DNA of 64,000 nt from Periplaneta americana (Eukaryota > Arthropoda > Insecta > Blattodea > Blattidae), in NCBI RefSeq assembly GCF_040183065.1, contig NC_091123.1:111388821-111452820 (forward strand), given 5' to 3'. Under the pieces are notes generated by a model, which saw only the letters and a program-made list of their open reading frames with translations, made no database searches and had not been told where the DNA came from. How positions within the stretch are numbered: position 1 is the stretch's first letter; each line of letters opens with the position of its first letter. A program made the translations under genes and the position numbers. This document shows positions 1 through 11,460 of the stretch, one piece after another.

Positions 1-323
1 CAAACATATAATATTTGGTGTAGAAAGTTTTAAATAAAAGTATGATATTGTTTATTTTAAATGTAATGAATAACAAATTAATGACAATGGTGAGTGGCTA
101 TCTAAGAGATTCTTTTGCAAACTATCTTACATACTACATGGCAGAAACTAGTAAGCTGCAGGAAGTAAAAGTGCTGCTTAGTGGTAAGAAAATATAACTG
201 GCTTGCTATATAAAGTTTAAGAGCTTATGAGCATAGATCAGCGTCCATCATTACGAAATGGAATGATGTCAGGACAAGCACTGACTATTCAGGCATTGAG
301 CATTCTGTCAGTGAATCAGCAGT

Positions 324-780
324 GTGCTTGAGCTTCAAACTTTGCAACAGATTGCAAACAAATTGCGTCCATATAGTGACGAGCAATTTATCAAAGAGTG
401 TTTAATTATAACAGCTGTGGAACTCTTTCCAAGTCAAGTGTATGAATGTGAGTTACAATGTGATAGTGAACTGAAGGTGAAATATAAAAGTAAGAAACGT
501 TTGTGTGATTTTAATTCACACATAAGTCAAATTTCCCAAGCTTCGTGAGCACGATTCCCATATACCGTATTGTGAATGTTTGGATCAACATACACATGCA
601 AGCAGTTGTTTTCCTTAATGAAAATAAGTAAATTTCATCATAGATGTAATTCATCTAACTACAATCTACAAAGTTTCCCCAGTTCATGCACTGCCCAGAT
701 TACAGTGTATAATATTGGGCAATTAGTATGCAAGAAAGGAACAAAGAAATTCCGTAAAAATAGTATTACAGGAGATCAGT
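324..780 (+). mobile_element. hAT transposase remnant (GTF2IRD2/FAM200-like), internally deleted
   Basis: The + strand reads KLRPYSDEQFIKECLI, a motif near the start of the GTF2IRD2/FAM200/ZBED5-like hAT transposase group. It is followed within about 30 codons by ELQCDSELKVKYKS, and then, after stops, by MFGSTYTCKQLFSLMK, both of which belong near the C-terminus of that family. Most of the catalytic core is missing, so this looks like an internally deleted, dead copy. No clear terminal inverted repeats were found. Family assignment is by motif recognition only. Confidence 0.5.
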
Positions 781-1194
781 AAATATTTTCACTAATGGTT
801 AATTAATTCATTTGAGTTTGTTTCGTTTTAAGTACTACGTAAATATCATTTAATGAAAGATGAAGTACAATTCACTGTAACAGTTCGATAGTATCAGTAG
901 AGAGATGGGCTTTCAGGTGTCATATTTTGTAACTTTTTCTATAACATATTTTGGAGTGAAGCACACATGTGTAAGTACATTAACTAAAGTTAAGTTATAT
1001 TTTAGAACATAACAAAATGAAAGGGAAAAATAGAAATCTAAAATGCAGTATTCATATTTATTCAGCTTTCATTTCATCCCTAACCTGTCAATCAATTGGT
1101 TTCATACATGTAACTACCAGTATTAGGCATTCACATTACTTTAAGTTTAATTTGATCAATATGAGAAAGGATTATAAAAAGGAGCTGCTACTGC
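781..1194. other. unassigned AT-rich stretch
   Basis: No open frame, repeat or known motif could be supported here. It lies between a hAT remnant and the 5' edge of a LINE fragment. Confidence 0.5.
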
Positions 1195-3075
1195 ATGATA
1201 TAATAATAACAACAAGAAATCAGGCAAATATGGATTGATAGTTAATAATGCTAAAACTAAATATTTAAACAATAACACAGAAAACAGAGCAACAAAAGAT
1301 CTTAAAATAGAAAATATTAGTTACGAAAGAGTAAATTTGTTTAAATATTTAGGTTCCATTATAAACCAAAATAATAGTATAGAACAATGGTGGGCATTCC
1401 TGCGGCATTGCCGCAGTGACGTCAGATCTTAGCGAAGCATCAAATGTACCCCCTACCTTCCCTTTCCCCCACTCCATGAAAATACTGCGCGTGTATGTGG
1501 CGGATTATACTGGATTGCTATACTTCAGAGCTTCATTAGTGATACAGTCTTTCGCAGAATAATATGAATCAAGAGGATATCACACTTATAAGAAAGGCTG
1601 TTCTTTAATTTTTCTCATGTTTAGAATAAGTTACAAATATTCAGAACGCGAACTTAAATATGTACATTCTTAAAATAGATCATCTGTTATACGATTTCAA
1701 AGAACACAGATTCAGTGATTTTCAAAGAAGGGAGAAAGATTTCAATATTTTTGCCACTCCTTTTCATGTTTAAATTGAAAATGTTATCTCAGAATTGCAG
1801 TTAGAGGTACTGGATTTGCAGAATGATGGCTTCTTGAAAACAGAATGTAAAAGGTCTACTGGGGGCTAAAATTTTTTAAAAGATGTCCAGTACTACATAT
1901 CCACTGCTCAGACAGTTCGCTTCAAAAATAATGAGTACCGTCATTTCCCATAAATATGGTCCTGGAACATAACTATTGTCCACGATACAACTATTCAAAT
2001 TCTGTACTCCATAACGTAGTACCTCGTTTATCTATATTTTTGCTGTACTGTAGTTTGAATTCAAGTCACTGCAGCTATCTACGAACGGTCTATGTTACTT
2101 CTACAATGATCTTTGAATGGTTGTATCATGGACCATAGTTGTGTTACAGGACCATAGTTATGGGAAATGACGGTATGTATTCATCAACCTACCAGTGCAA
2201 ACAGCTGTTTTCTAAAATGAAATTTATAAAGTCCCGCTTAAGCGATGCTCATCTCCTTGCGCAACTGAAAATAGCATGCACAGATATAAATTCCAATTTC
2301 GAAGAAATTTCTTTGAAAAATGATTAATTAAATATCACATGAATGGATTATTCTAATTACATATGGTATGTAGGAGTGTAGTGGCGCAACTGTCTGTAAA
2401 TCCGTCACTGCACTGTAGAGTGCAACCCCTCCCACAGTATGTAGTTGCCATTAAATCCTGTCTTGTGGGTTGCGTTCATTTTGCCCACCACTGGTATAGA
2501 AGAAGAAATAAATTAGAGAATTTCTCTAGGCAATAAAGCATATTTTGCGAACAAAATGTTGTTCAAAAGCAAATTAATATCTAAGTCAGCAAAATTCAAA
2601 CTATATAAAACAATTATAAGACTAATTGTGACATATGCATGTGAAAGCTGGGTGTTGAAGGAAACAATAAAACAAAAGCTTTTGATTTTTGAAAGGAAAA
2701 TTTTGCTTAGGATAATGGGACCAATCAAAGAAAAAGATGGTACTGGTATATGGAGGATCCAAACCAACATGGAATTAAATAAGACAATTAAAAATAAAAA
2801 TATAATAAATTTTATTAAAGCTCAAAGACTAGGATGGTTTGGGCATGTAAACCGAATGTAAAATGACAGACTGGTAAATAAAATCTATCAGGGGCAACCT
2901 CTAACGACAAGAGCAACAGGAAGACCAAAAAATAGATGGAAGGATGACGTACTGGAAGATATAAAATTATTAAGGATTCAGAATTGGCCCAAAATTATCC
3001 AAGAAAGAGAGAAATGGAAAGAGATCGTTGAGAAGGCCAAAACTTCAATGAAGTTATACCTTAAGAAGAAGAAGC
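1195..3075 (+). mobile_element. LINE (RTE-like) reverse transcriptase 3' part, split by a hAT insertion
   Basis: Two pieces of one non-LTR retrotransposon, 1195-1384 and 2502-3075, are separated by a small hAT element. The left piece encodes VNNAKTKYLN and FKYLGSIINQNNSIE. The right piece continues with the region after the RT core: KLYKTIIRLIVTYACESW, then a FERKILLRIMGP block, and RLGWFGHVNRM, a signature of endonuclease/RT LINEs. Frames are interrupted by stops. The 3' end is an AAG-rich tail near 3065-3073, as expected for target-primed retrotransposition. The exact clade is uncertain. Confidence 0.8.
1385..2493 (+). mobile_element. non-autonomous hAT element with perfect 8-bp target duplication
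   Basis: The element starts CAATGGTGGGCA and ends TGCCCACCACTG, an 11/12-bp terminal inverted repeat. It is flanked by identical GTATAGAA at 1377-1384 and 2494-2501; an 8-bp target duplication is diagnostic of hAT. The inside keeps C-terminal remnants of a GTF2IRD2-like transposase: HRFSDFQRREKDFNIFATPF near 1690-1765, and STYQCKQLFSKMKFIKSRLS near 2180-2240. Stops break the frame and the N-terminal and catalytic parts are absent, so it would depend on another copy. It interrupts a LINE reverse transcriptase. Confidence 0.88.
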
Positions 3076-3158
3076 TGCCACTGCAAACCTCCGACAGTCT
3101 TTTTCGTCAGAGCTCTGCCCACTGAAGCAAAAGAAGAGTGCAGCGGGCGGCAGGGTAA

Positions 3159-3245
3159 GATGAGGTGACGTCACAGGGCATCGAATTGATGAGGTGACGT
3201 CACAGGTCATCGAATTGATGAGGTGATGTCACAGGGCATCGAATT
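3159..3245. repeat. three tandem 29-bp units with CRE-like TGACGTCA
   Basis: Units lie at 3159-3187, 3188-3216 and 3217-3245. The first two contain the palindrome TGACGTCA; the third has TGATGTCA. Otherwise the units differ at only about one position. TGACGTCA is the CREB/ATF consensus, but no nearby promoter is evident. Confidence 0.9.
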
Positions 3246-4055
3246 GATGATCATTGGTATAGATCTTCTTAGATCTTCATTTAGAAAAAACAATAAAAAA
3301 ATCAGTCTTGATTTTGATATACCTACATATAGGTACAATGGAGAGATCAAAGATATGTCAGTCTTCAGCTTGCAATTTATATGTGAGAATACTGTTTTAA
3401 ATGTTTTACTGTTTCATTAGAAAGTCAGCCAGTTTTTCATTTCCTTTTCATTTCATTTATTGTATTTCATAGAGATCTTACATCAGCATTGAAGTTCTAA
3501 GATCCGGACCAAGTCGAGAGGTTTTATTTTGCAAGATGAGTGTACGGCTCTCTCTTCCTAGCATCTAGAACTTGTATTTAGAATTCTTTAAAAAGAACGA
3601 AAAAACGCGTTTATCATACTGTTATATAACAGTAAATATTTCATTTTTAATTCATTGTTAATTTACCGGACTTTTTCCTTGAGATGAATGCTTGTGACTT
3701 TACAGATAGTTTCGATGGGTTAACAGTAATGAGTTCAGGTAATAATTACTGGAGTTTAGAGTGAGAAAATTTGACATATATGTTTTAATACTTATCCTAT
3801 GATACTGGGTCAGTATATACTCTGAGAGAATTGTTGAAGACAAGAAACTGTACTGAGTTCACTGAAACTATTACAAATGATATGACGAAATTTTAACAGT
3901 ACTAAAGAAAAATAGATCTGTTCAACATAACGTCAGTTATTCAGAGTAGCAAAATAGATTTCATGTGTCTCCGGATATTAAACATGTGCTCTATTATAAA
4001 CACTATGATCATCTCATGATTTAAATTTCATTTTCATTATTATTATCATCATTAT
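3246..4055. other. unassigned AT-rich stretch
   Basis: No coding or repeat family could be recognised. Short open frames here lack any family motif. Confidence 0.5.
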
Positions 4056-4128
4056 CAGTGGTGGGCTAACAGAAGAGACAAAAGAGGCCAGACCTCCCCA
4101 AGATTTTTGTAAAATACTACGCTATTTC

Positions 4129-4162
<34 letters not shown>

Positions 4163-4163
4163 G
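4129..4163. repeat. (AAT)n microsatellite
   Basis: About 11 uninterrupted trinucleotide units. Confidence 0.95.
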
Positions 4164-4291
4164 TCCCTATAGTGAAATATATTATATGAGCATAACAATC
4201 ATTTTGAAAAATGTTGCAATTGTATCTAATAATAATGAGATACGAGGGAGAGTCAAAAAGTAACCTTGATAATTGTTTTATTAATTGAATA

Positions 4292-4543
4292 TCGTCGCTG
4301 TTCCTGCAGTAACTCCAATGTGCAAAATATAACATTTTTCAGTAGGAAGAAAAAACACATTTATTCATCATATGGCAGCCGTACATAGGAGACTGTGAAT
4401 TCTTACATTTTCGAAACAAAGAACTATAATTACATATAGGATATTTTATTATTTGCTGTACCACTATTTAAGTTATTTAATAGAGCAAAAATCTGAAAAT
4501 CGATAAATATGTCACATAGGAGTTATTGCAGGAACAACGATGA
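4292..4543. mobile_element. 252-bp MITE with TA target duplication
   Basis: Left end TCGTCGCTGTTCCTGCAGTA and right end GCAGGAACAACGATGA are inverted copies over roughly 30 bases, and the element is flanked on both sides by TA (4290-4291, 4544-4545), as in Tc1/mariner-type MITEs. There is no coding capacity. A diverged copy in the opposite orientation lies at about 46320-46575. Confidence 0.8.
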
Positions 4544-4794
4544 TATGTACTATGCGCCCAAGTTAAATCTGCATCCAGAAAGAATGTGAATCACAGTTCC
4601 CTCTCTCTCTGGCCTTTGTGACCTATGAGTAAATACTGAGCTGATATATAGGTGTTTACTGTTTGTGCCAGCGAGTTGTATGAGATAGTGGTAAATACGC
4701 GTGTATAGAAGGTGCTGAAAGTGTTGTACCTGTATAAATACTGTGAAAGTGTTAATATTATGCTCTGTATTTCTTACACGCATTATATTATAAT

Positions 4795-4798
<4 letters not shown>

Positions 4799-4832
<34 letters not shown>
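4799..4832. repeat. (AT)n microsatellite
   Basis: About 17 AT units following AAT-rich sequence. Confidence 0.95.
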
Positions 4833-4834
<2 letters not shown>

Positions 4835-5290
4835 TTAAATAAGAAATATGAACAGCCATCACCCTTGAGTTTCTTCCTCCCTGCTCAAAGAAGACTGAAT
4901 TTGGAGGCTAGATCATTAGTGGCCTTCTGGTTGTCATAGTGTGTAAAGTGCAAAAGAAGGAGAAGAGGTAATATTAACAGAAGCAGACAAAAGACCAATG
5001 TGCTTGGGTCTTTCGAAGATTAAAGTGTCATTATTTGGTTCAATGTTCGCAGATTACAATAGTTTCACTCATCAGCTATACAAGTTAATACAATGTCTGC
5101 AGCAGGCACTAATATAGATTTAATACATTCTGATGTAGATAATATTAGTTCTCTGTTCGACATTTCATTTTTGAGACGAAATGAAATTGAAAGAAGTGAT
5201 ACTCTCAAGCAAGGATGTCTCACTTTATTATCTCTTTTTCGAAAAGATGAATTGAAAACTTGGGCATTCCATACTTCAACATAATCAGAC

Positions 5291-6017
5291 GAACTGGGAG
5301 ATCTTTTCAAACATGATACAAAGAACACATCACACATCACAGCAATGATCATATGATACAATACTTCCATCTATGCAAAACACATCACCAACACCAACCA
5401 CAACTATAGTGATTTAGAAACACATTGAACCGAAAAGCCAGAAAATAAACACACTAAACAATACATAATATCATTGCTTAAGGTGCAAATATTCATATCC
5501 CACAAAATCAAAATTTTATAGGAGAAAATTTTTTTTTGTTCCCATTAATTGCGGACTTACATAGTATTTAAAAAGTTTCATTTTTTCGCGATTAATATTA
5601 AAATGTGGTTTACGAAATTTTGCAGATAGATGTGCATCACTTAGACAAATTACACTGTACCAAAAACTCAATTTCGAAAATTTTGAAGCTTACGAGTATT
5701 TTAATCTTAAGCAACAATATATAAATATACAAAAACACATGCACAACACACACTCAACACTGAACTAAATTTTAGAACTATTTTCGACACAACATTACCA
5801 ATCATAAACACACCCCCCACCAAGACAACACCAAAAAAAAACGGAAACAAAGGTAAGAGCTCACAGAAATATGAAGATAACGTAAACAAGCCATAATAGT
5901 CACTAATGAAGGCAAAAGTTTCAATTTTAACACAGGAAATTAAAAAAGTTGCTTATATAAAAAATTTACCAAATGATAATTGATACAAGTGTTAAGTATG
6001 CAATCAGGATGTATATC
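5291..6017. other. unassigned stretch, partly AC-rich
   Basis: Contains AC-rich sequence around 5330-5400 and 5720-5830. No coding frame or repeat family was recognised on either strand. Confidence 0.45.
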
Positions 6018-8526
6018 ATTCATTCATTTAGTTTACTTTTAGGTCTTTCAATGCAAACCCAACTTTCTCCATTCTTTCCTTTTTCTGCCTTCCTCTTTGT
6101 TTCCACATATGATCGATATATCTTAATGTCATCTATCATCTTATATCTTCTTCTATCCCAAACTCTTCTCCCATTCACCATTCCTTCCAGTGTATCTTTC
6201 AATACGCAGTTTCTTCTAAGCCAGTGACCCAATCAGCTCCTTTTCCTCTTCCTGATCAGTTTCAGCATCATTCTTTCTTCACCCACTCTTTCCAACACAA
6301 CTTCATTTCTTGTTCTGTCTGTCCACTTCACACATTTCATTCTTCTCCATATCCACATTTCAAATAATTCTATTCACTTCGTCGTAATGTCCATGTTTCT
6401 GCCCCATACAATGCCACACTCCATACAAAGCACTTCACTTATCTCTTTCTTAGTTTTTTCCAGAGATCCACAGAAGATGCTCCTTTTTCTATTAAAAGCT
6501 TACTTGATCATTGCTATCCTCCTTTTGATTTCTGGCAGCAATAGTATTGTTACTACTTATAGTACACCCCAAGTATTTGAAGCTATCCACTTGCTGTACT
6601 GTCTTATTTAGAATTCGCAAGTTTATCTTCTGTATTTTTCTTCCTATGACCATGCTCTTCGTCTTATTTGCATTTATCTTCATCCCATACTGCTCACAGC
6701 TGTCATTTAGTTCCAGTAGCATATCCTTTAATATCATTTCCTCTTCTGCTAACAATGCCATACCATCAGCAAATCTTATGCACTTTATTCTTCTTCCTCC
6801 TACTATCACTCTTCCCGTGTTCTGAAAACAGTTCTTTACTAAATCCTCCAAGTAGATGTTGAACAGGGTAAGTGATAAAGGACATTCTTGTCGTACTCTT
6901 CTCCCAATTTCACTTCTTTCTGACATTTCTTCTCTAACCTGACTTTGACTCGTTTTATATAAAGACTTACTGAACAGTCTTCTCTCTTTCCAATTCTCGC
7001 CAATTTTCTTTAGGATCCCTATCAGTTTATTGCAATCCACTTTATCAAAAGCCTTTTCTAGATCCACAAATATTGCATACACTTTTTTATTCTTCTCTAG
7101 GAATCTTACACCGATTGTCCATAGCAGTCCAATTGCATCTCTCGTACCTTTTCCCTTCCTGAAGCCAAACTGCTCTTCTTCCAACTGTTCTTCCGTCTTA
7201 GAATATAAACGTCGACTCAGTATTCTCAAGAGAATCTTCGCCTAGTGCGATATTAGACTGATAGTCCTGAACTCCTTACATTTTCTTCGGTATTGGAGTC
7301 AACACTGTCTCCGTAAAATCTTCAGGCCATTCGCCTTTCTCATTTATATTTCGTTGCATAATGATAGAATTTGCTTCTTGTCTTCATCCAAACATTTCAC
7401 TAATTCAATTGGGATTCCATCAACTCCTGTTGCTTTCCCATTCTTCATTGCCTTAAGTGCTAGTTCAACTTCTTCGCTTAAAATAGAAAATCCTTTTCGT
7501 CTTTTGATATGGCTTCTTCGTCTTCTATAGCTAAATCATCTGGACGATTCCTTGTCTCTTATAACTCTTCTACATATTTCGCTCATCTGTTTAGTATTCC
7601 TTGTTTGTCTGTTATTTCATTTTCGATGTCGTCCTCTATCAACCACATGGATTTCCTGTTCTTATTTGTGAAATCCAGACATTTCACTTTGCAGTAAATT
7701 AAATCATATTTTCCTTTTCTCTCTAGATCCTCTATTTCTTCAAATTTCTCTTTCATCCATTCTTCTTTTGCTTTATCAGTTTCTCTTCTTAGCTCGTTGC
7801 TTAGTTTCCTGTAGTTTCTTCTACATTCTTCTTTGTTGATATTTTTCCATTTTCTCCTCTCCTCCATCTTCTCCAACATTTTCCCTGTGACCCAAGTTTC
7901 TTAATTCTCACATCTTCTGTGTATCCTATTGTTTCTTCTGCTGTTGTCTGTATACAACTTTTTTTAATGAGTCCAGTACTCATTACTATTCTCAGGTGTG
8001 GATTCTAATGTAGCAGCTTCCTCTTGAAAATTTGCTTCAAATTTTCTTCTTCTTCATTCTTCAGTTTTTCCATGTTCAATTTCTTCATCACTTGTCGTCC
8101 TCTTACCTTCTTCAGACGAATATCTACTCCGCCTATCAGGAGGACATGATCTGAGTTAATATTTGCTCCTGGTAAAGTCTTCGCATTTTTTCAGCAATTT
8201 CGGAATTTTTCGTGTACTAGTATGTAATCTATCTGGTATCTGGTTTCGTCCCTTGGGCATGTTCATGTGTATCTCGTTTATGTTGTTGGAATAATGTATT
8301 TCCAACTATCATTGAATTTCTTTTACAGAAATTTACCGAAGATTCTCCTCTGTCATTTGTTCTTCCCAATCCATATTTTCCAACTGTTCTTCTCTCTTGT
8401 CCTTCTCCTACAACTGTGTTCCAGTCGCACATTAGGGTTATACATGCTTCTTTCTTCTCTTTCTCAATTATCTCTTCTATCTTGTCATAGCTTTCTTCCA
8501 CTTCCTCGTCTGCTAATCCACTATGT

Positions 8527-8563
<37 letters not shown>

Positions 8564-8930
8564 TTATATATATACTTGCACTAACACTGAGTCCATTTCC
8601 TTCCCTTGTAGCCTCACCATTATCACCCGATCATCTACATAATGCACTGATATCATTTTACCTCTCACACGTGGTAATACACAAACACCATGACTTCCTT
8701 TGCACTCACCATTTGAATAAAACAACCTAAATTCATCAGTCATCAACTCATCACTATTTTCTCACCTCACTTCTGATTTCCCATCACATTCACTCTGTTT
8801 CTTCTCATTTCTTCCTTCAAGTTTTCCAACTTACCTGCTTGCAGAAGAGTCCTTACATTCCATGTTCCAATTCTCAATCTTCTTTTCTTCTCTCTGTTGG
8901 GTTGCTTCTTAATGTGTCCTTCCTCAGGGG
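6018..8930 (-). mobile_element. near-complete LINE with endonuclease and reverse transcriptase, pseudogenic
   Basis: Read on the minus strand from about 8930 to 6018. The AP-type endonuclease begins near 8890 (RIGTWNVRTLLQ-like start, degraded) and includes CITLMCDWNTVVGEGQ (8430-8380) and GNTLFQQHKR. The RT domain at 7229-6492 includes EEQFGFRKGKGTRDA, FVDLEKAFDKVD, RRVRQECPLSLTLFN and CIRFADG. The last is the catalytic box, where FADD would be expected, so the second Asp is lost. The C-terminal MGHWLRRNCVLKDTLEG lies at 6232-6182. The 3' end is a CATT-type repeat at about 6018-6034. Frameshifts and an AT microsatellite at 8530-8575 break the ORF. Fragments of the same family recur at 31585-31925 and 60265-60795. 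Confidence 0.9.
8530..8575. repeat. (AT)n microsatellite inside LINE endonuclease
   Basis: AT/TA run with one short interruption. It lies in the endonuclease coding part and removes the local frame. Confidence 0.9.
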
Positions 8931-9240
8931 GGATAGTTTACTTTCGGAATCTTTTACCATGGAAAGACTCATCATGCTATGATTGCAGTTTTTCTTGGGA
9001 AAGGTAAATACTATAGTTTCCTGTTGCTTTCCGCACACCACTCTCTCTTTCGCATTTTAAAAGATCCCAGTGGGCCCCAGCGTGGAGGTGAGGAGAGTGG
9101 ATTTAACTAATTAGGCCCTCCGGACTTTACCAAAATTCACCACAAGGGTTAAATATCAGTTCAGTTCTATCAGTGTTTTTGACCCTATCAGAGACAGGGA
9201 AATCCCAATTAGCCCTTGCCCTCCAGAATGTATATATATC
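8931..9240 (-). mobile_element. probable 5' region of the adjacent LINE
   Basis: This stretch lies directly upstream of the minus-strand endonuclease and shows some continuous reading (for example KQQETIVFTFPKKN on the minus strand). It probably belongs to the 5' untranslated or early coding part of that LINE. No terminal feature fixes the 5' boundary. Confidence 0.35.
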
Positions 9241-9549
9241 AACATAAATGGTTATGTGCAGGAAAAGAAATTCTTTTGTTGATCATGTTTGCTGTTAAGC
9301 ACGAAAGAAAAGCAGTTAGGTTTTCAATAGGGTTGAACTTGTCTAGAAGTCTGGCTGGACTTGTGTCTTTTAGAAATCATTTTTGAGTTGTTATGCCTGC
9401 ATTTCATCTAAAGAACTTGTGAAACAGATTTTCATTATACCTGAACTATTAAACATTAAACACAATAATGAAATTAAAACAGATACGGAGGTTGTGAAAA
9501 TGTTAAATTTACGTGACAAGTTTTTTGAGTCACAACAAAATGTGAGGCA

Positions 9550-10764
9550 AATTCTGTCTATCTAGTGGTTGGTGAAACAACAGATATAAAGAATCGTAAG
9601 GTGGTGAATGTTCTTGTTGCTCCACTGGGTGTTGTGAATGAAAAACCCCGTCTTGTGAAAACCAAAATTGTTGAACACTACAATGCTGATGCTATAGTAA
9701 ATTTAATACTTAATACACTAGATCTTATTGGTGTTCACAGAAGCAATTTTATTATTTTAATATCAGACAGTGCACCATATATGCCCTCTGCTGGCAGGTG
9801 ACTGGCTGGAGATGCACCTTAACTTTTACATTCTACATGATGGGTTCACATATTGCATTTTTTTGCTGAAGAGATTAGATTTTCACAAAAAATTGCTGAT
9901 GAATTCATTGCAGCTGTTAAGACAGCCTTAGCAAAAACTCCAGCCAGAAGGGAGAGATTGCTGGACTGCCTAAAAGAAGCAAGAACATTTGTTCTACCTC
10001 CAGTTCCTGTAATAACTCGCTGGGGGACATGGCTGAAGGCAGGAAAATATCATTGCATAAATTTCACTGCAGTCAAACATTGGATTGATCAGTCAAACAT
10101 TGGATTGATTTGGAAGATGGTGAAGGCAGTGCTGCTGTAACAAACTTAAAGCAACTGGTTAAAAATACAGAACTTATACTTCAACTCAGAGCTATATCTA
10201 AAATTTCTGATGAACTGTGCAATCAAATACAGGTTTTGTAATCAGATAATCAAGATGAAACAACGGTCTGGCTTCTTCTGTCATCAGTTCTTCAGATGGT
10301 TCAAAGCTCAGGTTATATGAATGAACATCATCCTGCTCTAAATTTCTGGAAGGAAGTTCAGAATTTAGATCCAACATTAGCTGTTCCTGAGAAGATTTCT
10401 TCGGTTTTTACTTCAGATGAACTGAAACGTTTCTCTGCCATTGATGTTCTAGTGGAAGAAATATGCAGCAATGGTACATGGAGAAAATTTGTCTTCAACA
10501 ACTTCTGCCTTATCCTTCTGGCAGAAACATTCCACTAAGATGCCTATCCTAAGTAAGCTGGCAATGAAGGCAATTATGGTTCCTCCATCATCTGCTTCAG
10601 TCAAGAGAAGCTTTTCTACTCTCAATTGGATTTTAAACTCTAAATGGTCATGTCTGACAGAAGAAAATATACAGTTTCACTTACAACTTGCAATTAATCA
10701 AAATCAACTTCAAGAGAGTGTTGTTCATCTAGAGAGTGCGAGTGACAGTGACAAGGATGACTAG
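9550..10764 (+). mobile_element. hAT transposase pseudogene (CGGBP1-related group)
   Basis: The + strand, in several frames, reads VGETTDIKNRKVVNVLVA, then VHRSNFIILISDSAPYM, then VPVITRWGTWLKAGKY, and finally SVKRSFSTLNWILN at the dimerisation end. The order matches hAT-family transposases related to vertebrate CGGBP1-like elements, with the catalytic-core D-E-T-T-D, S-D-S-A-P-Y-M and TRWGTWL blocks. Frames shift around 9565, 9800, 10140 and 10540, so no product is possible. A 20-bp perfect tandem duplication (10071-10110) disrupts the region after TRWGTWL. Terminal repeats were not identified. Confidence 0.75.
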
Positions 10765-11154
10765 ATTTTCATTCATTTCATGAATAGATTGCTTAGTGTA
10801 TTCTTTTATAAACTTAATACCTATCCTGCAAACTAACATTAGTGACAGAAAAAATTCAGTTTGATGATGTACATAAAGAGTATTTGACTTAATTTTATTA
10901 TATATCTTGATTACACAACTTTTAACACTGTATCACTTCGGAATATGTATGGTAAGACTTTTCTGTGTTAAATTTCAATGTACCTCATTCACATGTTTCG
11001 ACCTATTTATGGGTCATCTTCAGAACTGGTCGTTGTTGGCCTTGTTCTGTTTCCTGTGAGGGTGCATTCGTGTGGTATAGTGTAGAGTCAAAGAGTGTGT
11101 GTGTTTTGAAGTTGAGTTAATTTTATTGGTATAAACGACATTATTATGTATTAT
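10765..11154. other. intergenic stretch with a repeat-like motif
   Basis: At about 10995-11030 the sequence has CATGTTTCGACC followed by TATTTATGGGTCATCTTCAG, a motif I recognise from 3' parts of dispersed insect retroelements. No coding potential is visible. Confidence 0.35.
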
Positions 11155-11460
11155 TTATGTTAAAAGAAATTTAAAATAAAGCATGATAAAGCATAATTTG
11201 AAAAAAGATAAACATAATAAATTATCAAAAAAATAAAACATAATGTGAGTTGCTCTATTGATCACTCTCAAGAACGGAATCTTTTCACCTGCAGAGCCAA
11301 CTTCAGTATCCTCATCATCTGTCCACTCAAGCACTATCTCGTCAAAGTTTTCATCACTAACTTTTTGCGAAGGGCCTTGTGTAGAATTCATTGTGAGAAC
11401 TGAGAAAAACAGTCCAGTGACAAATATGTGCAGTCTTCGAGACCGTTAAAAGTATACTAT

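Larger units (their letters stand above)
4056..5290 (+). mobile_element. possible 5' end of a ZMYM/TTF-type hAT element
   Basis: CAGTGGTGGGCTAACAGAAG at 4056, followed by a GAGGCCAGACCTCCCC block, resembles 5' ends of hAT elements whose transposase carries a TTF-type zinc finger. Downstream, a frame from 5093 reads RRNEIERSDTLKQG, then RKDELKTWAFHTS, which resembles the start of such a TTF domain, and then stops at 5284. The rest of the transposase is missing. A separate MITE (4292-4543) and two microsatellites lie inside. The link between the 5' end and the coding start is inference. Confidence 0.4.

Noticed and set aside
4237-4268. Mariner terminal repeat (TACGAGGGAGAGTCAAAAAG)
   Set aside because: Resembles a mariner end, but no partner end or transposase follows, so no element is called.
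11155-11391. Minus-strand acidic open frame (DEIVLEWTDDEDTEVGSAG), possibly the N-terminus of a piggyBac-type transposase
   Set aside because: Acidic composition alone is not evidence, and no downstream transposase is seen; kept only as context for the duplicated block.
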